Assembly (NCBI GenBank): GCA_001919995.1
Contig: MNIY01000140.1
Coordinates: 1 to 11,142 of the forward strand
Length of the DNA stretch: 11,142 nucleotides
From: Ktedonobacter sp. 13_1_20CM_4_53_11
Lineage (GTDB): Bacteria > Chloroflexota > Ktedonobacteria > Ktedonobacterales > Ktedonobacteraceae
Direction: 5' to 3'
Shown: positions 6,994-11,142 of the stretch, in pieces
Position numbering within the stretch: the stretch's first letter is position 1
Layout: each line of letters opens with the position of its first letter
Notes under the pieces: generated by a model
What the model saw: the letters and a program-made list of their open reading frames with translations, nothing else
Told to the model about the DNA's origin: nothing
The model's database searches: none
Program-made: the position numbers and the translations under genes

Positions 6994-7274
6994 ATGAGCC
7001 GAGCCGAAGAGCGCTTAGGTGAGAGGGAAGTCACGCAGTCCAATCTGCCGACGCCGATAGCCAGTGATGTCCCAGCAAAACGAGCCGGAAATCTCGTGTT
7101 CACACCGGCCAAGTTTCTGCTGTCGAGGGACGAGAATACAAAGGCAAACTCAGCGCCACCTTGAGCATTGAGGATGGGCGCTGCTACCAGAGCCTGTGTT
7201 ATCAACTGTTTGGCGGCTATCAAGAGTGTGCACGTGGAGAACTGGTAGCGGTGCGTTTCACTCCGAATACCTAA
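6994..7274 (+). pseudogene. Small gene split by an apparent frameshift
   Basis: The ATG at 6994 follows a good GGGAGGGA ribosome binding site and opens 56 codons to a TGA at 7162-7164 (begins MSRAEERLGEREVTQSNLP). A second frame, one base earlier, is open from 7068 to the TAA at 7272-7274 and reads as convincing protein over its last ~50 residues (EGREYKGKLSATLSIEDGRC, then YQSLCYQLFGGYQECARGEL), but has no start codon of its own. Joining the frames near 7110-7130 gives one protein of about 93 residues. No canonical -1 slippery heptamer is present at the junction, so a one-base deletion is likelier than programmed frameshifting. The family is not recognised; three Cys residues lie in the C-terminal part. 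Confidence 0.4.
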
Positions 7275-7332
7275 TGCTCAGATAACGTCATTCCCTCTGT
7301 AGTCAGGAGAAGCATGTGATGATAACTCAACG

Positions 7333-7458
7333 ATGAACGAAGAAAAGAAGACATCTAGATCGAAAACCAAGGAGAAATTGCATGGACGTCATTATCATAT
7401 TGATTGCACTTGTGGCACTTGCTCTCGCAGCCCTGCGTTGGGGAGTCAAGAGCACTGA
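7333..7458 (+). other. Doubtful 41-codon open frame overlapping the small membrane gene
   Basis: ATG at 7333 opens 41 codons (starts MNEEKKTSRSKTKEKLHG, later CTCGTC) and overlaps the 44-residue gene in another frame. It has no ribosome binding site. It follows a chain of tiny overlapping frames: ATG-TGA at 7314-7319 behind AGGAGA, then five codons from 7319. It could be a leader peptide region but is more likely non-coding. Confidence 0.15.
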
Positions 7459-7516
7459 CGGCATATACAGTCCAGAATGGGAACGCAGACAACGCTGGTA
7501 TGGCTTTCACGATTAA
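7382..7516 (+). CDS. 44-residue single-span membrane protein
   Basis: A small protein with a good start: AAGGAG at 7369-7374 lies seven bases before ATG 7382. Residues 2-19 form one hydrophobic span (DVIIILIALVALALAAL). They are followed by RWGVKSTDG and a charged, Trp-rich tail (SPEWERRQRWYGFHD). The positive charges after the span predict N-terminus out and tail in the cytoplasm. Its stop codon at 7514-7516 overlaps the AAGGAGG ribosome binding site of the acetyltransferase gene, with start only nine bases on, so the two are almost surely co-translated. A membrane anchor or regulator of the enzyme is one possibility. I do not recognise a named family. Confidence 0.7.
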   Translation: MDVIIILIALVALALAALRWGVKSTDGIYSPEWERRQRWYGFHD

Positions 7517-7521
7517 GGAGG
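7515..7521 (+). promoter_or_regulatory. Ribosome binding site overlapping the upstream stop codon
   Basis: AAGGAGG begins inside the TAA of the 44-residue gene and ends four bases before ATG 7526. This fixes the acetyltransferase start and indicates translational coupling of the two genes. Confidence 0.8.
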
Positions 7522-7525
7522 ACGC

Positions 7526-8179
7526 ATGACCTCGCAACTTCTCACGCTCCATGAACAGACGCTGTTGCAGAGGAGCACTGCTTGTTCGCGCCGGAGCACA
7601 TTTGAGACAGCTGCAGGACCACTCATCCTGCAAAGTTTCTGCTCACCAGCCCTGGTCGCGTCGCTCAAAGCTGAGGGCGGATTACATGCGTTTGCGCATT
7701 TTTCTGAAAGGGAACACCAACTCTTGCTGGGAATAGCTGAGCGCCCGGATTGTGCGCTCACGCTTGCATACACTCCTGGCGGCGAGATTGTTGGCCAGGT
7801 GACACTAGCTCCTGCTGATACATGGTGGCAGGGAGTGGCCAATACGTACGAACTAGCGATTGAGGTCAGTTCACACTGGCGCAGATTGGGGATTGCTCGT
7901 CAACTACTGTCGCTCGCGCTTGAGCACCCTGTCGTGGAAGAGATGGTACTGGCAGCAGTAGGTCTCTCCTGGCATTGGGACCTCAAAGGTTCAGGTTTGT
8001 CCCCCTTTCGCTATCGCTCGCTGCTCGCACACATCCTTGAGCCCTATCACTTTTTCGAATGTCTGACTGATGAGCCAAATGTTGGGATGGATCCTGCCAA
8101 CATCCTGCTGGTACGCATTGGCAAGCGTGTGGAGCAAGAGGTGATGGATCAGTTGTTTCAGCGCATGCGCTTTTTTTAG
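7526..8179 (+). CDS. AcuA-like GNAT protein N-acetyltransferase
   Basis: A 217-residue GNAT enzyme resembling AcuA of Bacillus (about 210 residues), the protein acetyltransferase that uses acetyl-CoA to modify a lysine of acetyl-CoA synthetase and turn it off. The strongest match is the AcuA signature WHWDLKGSGLS (149-159), followed by a TDEP...PANILLVRIGK block (171-190) that parallels TDDPE...PANCLMARIGK in AcuA as I recall it. The acetyl-CoA pyrophosphate loop is RRLGIA (119-124). The first ~30 residues are longer and unrelated to the usual start. In Bacillus acuA sits with acuB, acuC and near acsA; here none of these is in the window, and the partner is a small membrane protein. Family membership is firm; the target protein is inferred from the family. 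Confidence 0.85.
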   Translation: MTSQLLTLHEQTLLQRSTACSRRSTFETAAGPLILQSFCSPALVASLKAEGGLHAFAHFSEREHQLLLGIAERPDCALTLAYTPGGEIVGQVTLAPADTWWQGVANTYELAIEVSSHWRRLGIARQLLSLALEHPVVEEMVLAAVGLSWHWDLKGSGLSPFRYRSLLAHILEPYHFFECLTDEPNVGMDPANILLVRIGKRVEQEVMDQLFQRMRFF

Positions 8180-8281
8180 TGCTTCCGTTTTCTGTGAAGA
8201 GCCTTCTTGAGGGAGAAACACCTTATCCTCCATCAACTGCTCAAGAGCGTCTCATGAGAATTCACCCGATGTAGTAACTCT

Positions 8282-8310
8282 ACGCGATAATAGGCGTTAT
8301 CACGCGTGAT
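8282..8310. promoter_or_regulatory. Overlapping hairpin and 12-bp palindrome
   Basis: ACGCGATAA (8282-8290) can pair with TTATC and GCGT (8297-8307, two-base bulge) around the loop TAGGCG. Overlapping it, ATCACGCGTGAT at 8299-8310 is a perfect palindrome. The overlap means that forming one disrupts the other. It may be an operator for the decarboxylase gene or mark the end of the acuA transcript, though there is no T-run. Confidence 0.35.
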
Positions 8311-8460
8311 GTGTTTGTGATATGACGATGCTATGCATTGTGCCTTCCCCTCTCAGGTACGATGTCAGCGCGGACAAGGAGTCCCGGCTTGAGCGGATCT
8401 CATGCATGTGAAACAGCACAAGCATGTTGATGATTCGAGAGGTGTAGTTATATGCATACG

Positions 8461-8474
8461 ACAGTGACAACTGT
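8461..8474. promoter_or_regulatory. Short inverted repeat before the decarboxylase ribosome binding site
   Basis: ACAGT-GACA-ACTGT is a perfect 5-bp inverted repeat that ends about ten bases before the AAAAGGAG ribosome binding site. In mRNA it could form a small stem near the start; as DNA it could be a half-site pair. Short enough to be chance. Confidence 0.25.
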
Positions 8475-8494
8475 TTTGAAAAAAGGAGATTCCT

Positions 8495-9841
8495 ATGCGT
8501 GAGTTGCTCACGGCCGCTGCCGTGCGGGCGATCCGCTATCTTGAAGGCCTGAACCAGCGAGGTGTTGCCCCTGATCCAACTGTCTTTGCCCGTCTCGCAG
8601 AGCTTGCTATCCCGCTACCTACCGATCCATCCCCTGCGGACGAAACCATGGCCCTGCTCGATTCCTACAGCGCTGCCACGATGGCGATGGCCGGACCACG
8701 CTTCTTTGGCTTCGTGATCGGTGGGGTGTTACCAGCAGCACTGGCAGCGAACTGGCTGGCCAGCGCCTGGGATCAGAATGCTGCTCTGGCAGAAGTAACA
8801 CCGCTTCCTGCGAAGGTGGAGGATGTTGCTCTCGGTTGGCTGCGCGATGTGCTCGGTTTGCCGCCCGAAACAGGAGGAGGGTTCGTTACCGGCGCGACGA
8901 TGGCGAATTTCGCCTGCTTGGCCGCTGCACGCCATAGCGTACTTTCGCAAGCAGGATGGGATGTTGAAGCCGATGGCATGGTTGGTGCGCCGGAAGTCGC
9001 CGTGGTCGTTGGCGAGGAGGCCCATCCCACGCTGTTCAAGTCCCTGGGGCTGGCAGGCTTTGGTCGTAACCGGGTGGTGCGCGTCCCAGTGGACAAGCAG
9101 GGCCGCATGCGTGCTGACGTGTTTCCTAACCTCTCCGGTCCCACCATCGTCTGCTTGCAGGCCGGGAATGTGAACACCGGAGCATTCGATCCCGCGCCCC
9201 AGATCATCCCCAAAGCGAAAGCCGCCAATGCCTGGGTGCATGTCGATGGAGCTTTTGGGCTGTGGGCAGCGGCGGCCCCCTGCAAAGCGCACTTGATGGC
9301 GGGCTACGCCGACGCCGATTCCTGGGCAACGGATGCGCATAAATACCTGAACACGCCCTACGACAGCGGCCTGGCATTTGTTCGCTCTCCGGATGTGCTG
9401 CAGGCCGCGATGGCGATTTCTGCGGCATACCTGCCCTCAAGCCCAACACGCGACCCAGCAAACTTCACGCCAGAACTCTCGCGCCGGGCGCGCGGGATCG
9501 AAGTCTGGGCGGCGTTGCACACCCTGGGGCGATCTGGGCTCGCGAATCTCGTTGAGCGCACCTGCCGCTATGCGGTGCGCTTTGCGGAAGGTTTGCGCGC
9601 TGCGGGGTACACCATTCTGAACGAGGTCATGTTCAATCAGGTCCTGGTGACATTCGGGGATGATGAGAGGACACGGCGTGTCATTGCCGGTATTCAACAG
9701 GATGGCACCTGTTGGTGCGGCGGGACCACCTGGCAGGGGCAAACGGCCATGCGCATCAGCGTGTCGTCATGGGCCACGACCGACACGGATGTTGAGCGCA
9801 GCCTACAAGCCATGATCCGGGTTGCACGCGAACTGGCGTAA
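8495..9841 (+). CDS. PLP-dependent group II decarboxylase family enzyme
   Basis: A 448-residue fold-type I pyridoxal-phosphate enzyme of the aromatic-L-amino-acid/glutamate decarboxylase group. Visible landmarks: a VTGATMANFACLAAARH phosphate-binding region (131-147), His177 in EEAHPTL that should stack on the cofactor ring, Asp251 in HVDGAFG that contacts the pyridine nitrogen, and the Schiff-base Lys283 in WATDAHKYLNTPYD. A RRARGIEVWAALHTLG block (about 330-346) matches the conserved C-terminal part. The start is secure: AAAAGGAG lies just before ATG 8495. The substrate cannot be read from the motif; L-aspartate, tyrosine, tryptophan or a non-decarboxylase reaction are all possible. It is about the usual family length. 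No transporter or amine-pathway gene is adjacent. Codon use is more GC-rich than in the preceding genes. It is probably cytoplasmic and its own transcription unit. Confidence 0.88.
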   Translation: MRELLTAAAVRAIRYLEGLNQRGVAPDPTVFARLAELAIPLPTDPSPADETMALLDSYSAATMAMAGPRFFGFVIGGVLPAALAANWLASAWDQNAALAEVTPLPAKVEDVALGWLRDVLGLPPETGGGFVTGATMANFACLAAARHSVLSQAGWDVEADGMVGAPEVAVVVGEEAHPTLFKSLGLAGFGRNRVVRVPVDKQGRMRADVFPNLSGPTIVCLQAGNVNTGAFDPAPQIIPKAKAANAWVHVDGAFGLWAAAAPCKAHLMAGYADADSWATDAHKYLNTPYDSGLAFVRSPDVLQAAMAISAAYLPSSPTRDPANFTPELSRRARGIEVWAALHTLGRSGLANLVERTCRYAVRFAEGLRAAGYTILNEVMFNQVLVTFGDDERTRRVIAGIQQDGTCWCGGTTWQGQTAMRISVSSWATTDTDVERSLQAMIRVARELA

Positions 9842-9933
9842 TCATCTTAGTCGCAGACAGGGCTCCACTTGCTGCTGTTGTTTTCCGTCATCGTGGCTCT
9901 CCCCAAGTTTGATACTATTGGCGAACCCTGGAC
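9842..9933. other. Short gap between the decarboxylase gene and the transposase remnant
   Basis: These 92 bases hold no gene. The two flanking genes converge here. The IS end should lie in this stretch, probably around CCCAAGTTTGATACTATTGG (9901-9920), but I found no matching inverted copy on the far side. Confidence 0.35.
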
Positions 9934-10538
9934 TTAAGCAGCCAAAGCTGCGAATTTCGATGTGCGTGTTTTGGCAAGCGGCTGTTCTTCCAGCCACGCT
10001 AAGACTCGCACCAAGTTGATAGCAGTCGCAATGATCAAGTGCTGGAGATGGGTTTTCTCCATCCCGCGGTAGCGGCTCCGGCGCATCCCAAAGGCTCGTA
10101 CCCCTTGTGAGATTGTTCCTTCAATCCCAGATCTGGCTCGATATTTCTCCCAAAATGCCGGGTCTTTTTGGCGCTCTCTGACTGCTTGTAACGCCTGATG
10201 GTGCTCGCTTTCCACGGACTGAGATGGTCCGGCGTGGCGCTTTGGTACAGTGCGCTTTCATCGGACACGGCTTGCAATCTTTGATGGAGAACTTGATCTT
10301 GATGAGCCTTTTTGTCATAGCCATCAACGGCTCTCGTCCAACTCAAACTCTCTCGCCCCATTGGGCACGTCGCTTTGTGTGCTTCCCAATCAATCTGGAA
10401 GAGGCTTTCGTCAAAGCCCCGCCGCTCTTTCGCCTGCCACTTATGGTCAGCCCGGGTCGGCGCGATCAAATCGATGCCATACTCAGGCTTCCTCTGGACA
10501 AATTGCTTCGCCTCTGCATAATCCCACGGGTTGCGCAA
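9934..10538 (-). pseudogene. IS1182-like transposase remnant, frameshifted and truncated
   Basis: Three minus-strand frames read consecutively as one DDE transposase. Part one, from about 10538 to 10312, gives EYGIDLIAPTRADHKWQAKE and a following CPMGRESLSW. Part two, to about 10200, gives IKIKFSIKDCKPCPMKAHCTK. Part three, to the stop at 9934, gives EKYRARSGIEGTISQGVRAF and a LQHLIIATAINLVRVLAWLEE tail. The order and motifs fit the C-terminal half of IS1182-family transposases, including the catalytic Glu in GIEGT. Each junction needs a +1 frame change, one beside an A5 run near 10312, the other near 10205. The N-terminal half, with the first catalytic Asp, is missing. It cannot make an active enzyme. 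Confidence 0.8.
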
Positions 10539-10718
10539 CGAGATGACAGCAAGCAGGTTGTGGAGTGCGGAGCGGCCTCACAAGTGATCCTGGTCACATC
10601 GTTTGCTTGGTGCTGACGTGGGAAAAGTTCCGCTGGAGCTGCAGAAACCATGCATGCAACGATGAACAATCTCGAGCCATTTTCCTTGAAAGGTGCATCT
10701 CGTTGGGCAACCCGTGGG
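10523..10718. repeat. Inverted repeat pair of 23 bp, one mismatch
   Basis: The 23 bases at 10523-10545 (containing ACGGGTTGCGCAACGAG) recur in inverted form at 10696-10718 (containing CTCGTTGGGCAACCCGT) with a single mismatch. The flanks do not match, and 150 bases lie between the arms. The left arm overlaps the upstream end of the transposase remnant. Arms this long are not expected by chance; they may be ends of a small mobile element or two copies of a dispersed repeat. Confidence 0.7.
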
Positions 10719-11114
10719 CACAGATGTACTTGATCGTCGTTTCCCGCCTTCGAGGAAGTCTCTTGTGTTGTACTCATCACACACCTGCTTTTGCTTGCTT
10801 TCACGCATCTCTGCAACGTTTGTCCGGTGCAACCTTTCGACTTTTATCAGCGAGAAACCCGTCCGATCAGAGCGAGCGTCAGCTCATCTGGGATAGGCAA
10901 TCTGGCTTCCGCGGCCCTCTTTCCACAAGCCGCTGGCCGTTGCAACAAGCCTCATCGACCCTTTTTGCCCTGACGGACGGGGAGCCGTCTTGCTACGGAG
11001 GTCACAGTTCCCTTTCCGGGGGAACAGGCCACATGCAGGCACTCAGGCTCTCCCACTGCTTCCGTCATTGTACCCCTTCCTGGGATTCCCTTTGCATTCT
11101 TGCTTCCAATTTAT
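10546..11114. other. Unassigned GC-rich stretch with many hairpins
   Basis: Open frames on both strands here are short, lack ribosome binding sites and resemble no family I know. Between about 10850 and 11030 the sequence is rich in short stems: GCGGC (10911) with GCCGC (10929), alternative GGCTT (10904) with AAGCC (10927), GACGG-GGAG-CCGTC (10976-10989) and GTTCCC/GGGAAC (11007-11025). It may hold a structured RNA or the non-coding end of a mobile element such as a group II intron, but I see no domain V motif or reverse-transcriptase reading frame. Confidence 0.35.
11007..11025. other. Hairpin GTTCCC/GGGAAC
   Basis: A perfect 6-bp stem with a 7-base loop. It lies next to a second stem at 10976-10989. 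There is no following T-run, so it is not a clear terminator. Confidence 0.35.
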
Positions 11115-11142
11115 TATATGAGCAGGTTCACTTCATAGGAGG
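11092..11142 (+). promoter_or_regulatory. Possible promoter and ribosome binding site at the right edge
   Basis: TTGCAT (11092-11097) and TATATG (11115-11120) are 17 bp apart, and AGGAGG occupies the last six bases of the window. Together they suggest a plus-strand gene starting just beyond the edge. The -35 is weak and the distance from promoter to ribosome binding site is short, so this is tentative. Confidence 0.3.

Larger units (their letters stand above)
8180..8494. other. Intergenic region with hairpin and palindromes
   Basis: No gene is supported in these 315 bases. The region contains a bulged hairpin and an overlapping 12-bp palindrome (8282-8310), a short inverted repeat directly before the next gene (8461-8474), and a weak promoter-like pair (TTGATG near 8424 and TATATG near 8449) at non-ideal spacing. 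No U-tailed terminator is clear. Confidence 0.45.

Noticed and set aside
7100..7135. Programmed -1 frameshift site in the small split gene
   Set aside because: No X XXY YYZ heptamer occurs in the correct frame and no clear downstream stem or pseudoknot was seen; an indel explains it better.
8729..9340. 203-codon minus-strand open frame (and a 170-codon one at 8773-9285) opposite the decarboxylase
   Set aside because: They lie wholly antisense to a gene with clear PLP motifs, lack ribosome binding sites and have compositions typical of shadows of GC-rich coding sequence.
10466..10816. 116-codon minus-strand open frame upstream of the transposase remnant, considered as its missing N-terminus or a group II intron protein
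   Set aside because: It shows neither the IS1182 N-terminal motifs nor reverse-transcriptase motifs, and crosses the inverted repeat arms.

Overview
The window looks like part of a chromosome of a Ktedonobacteria-type Chloroflexota bacterium. I infer this from gene style, not from a search: moderate-to-high GC, strong AAGGAGG ribosome binding sites, a very large fused Ser/Thr kinase / STAND / LuxR regulator, an AcuA-type acetyltransferase outside the Firmicutes, and decayed IS1182-like transposase debris. No tRNA, rRNA or CRISPR array was seen.

Layout, left to right. Positions 1-423 are non-coding and hold degenerate ~20-bp direct repeats followed by a possible extended -10 promoter. A YoaK/DUF1275 family membrane protein follows (about 424-1158). 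A 383-bp gap contains several perfect palindromes and hairpins and a textbook sigma-70 promoter. This promoter drives a 1334-residue regulator (1542-5546) that joins a Ser/Thr protein kinase, a class III cyclase-like domain, a NB-ARC/STAND ATPase, TPR-like repeats and a C-terminal LuxR DNA-binding domain. An ECF-type sigma factor (5753-6346) follows, with an 8-bp inverted repeat in its leader and no anti-sigma gene beside it.

Positions 6347-7280 look like decaying sequence: an open frame without a start, a degenerate direct repeat, and a small gene apparently split by a frameshift. Then comes a compact two-gene unit: a 44-residue single-span membrane protein (7382-7516), whose stop codon overlaps the ribosome binding site of an AcuA-like protein acetyltransferase (7526-8179). 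After a 315-bp gap with a hairpin and a 12-bp palindrome lies a PLP-dependent group II decarboxylase-family enzyme (8495-9841).

The right end is mobile-element debris. A transposase remnant on the minus strand (9934-10538) is broken across all three frames and has lost its N-terminal half. Beyond it are a nearly perfect 23-bp inverted repeat pair and a GC-rich stretch full of hairpins that I could not identify. A possible promoter and an AGGAGG motif at the extreme right edge suggest another plus-strand gene starting just outside.

Functionally the window is rich in regulation: kinase, cyclase-like and STAND modules feeding a LuxR domain, an extracytoplasmic-type sigma factor, and an acetyltransferase of the family that controls acetyl-CoA synthetase. 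Nothing proves that these genes act in one pathway. They are separate transcription units apart from the 44-residue protein/acuA pair.
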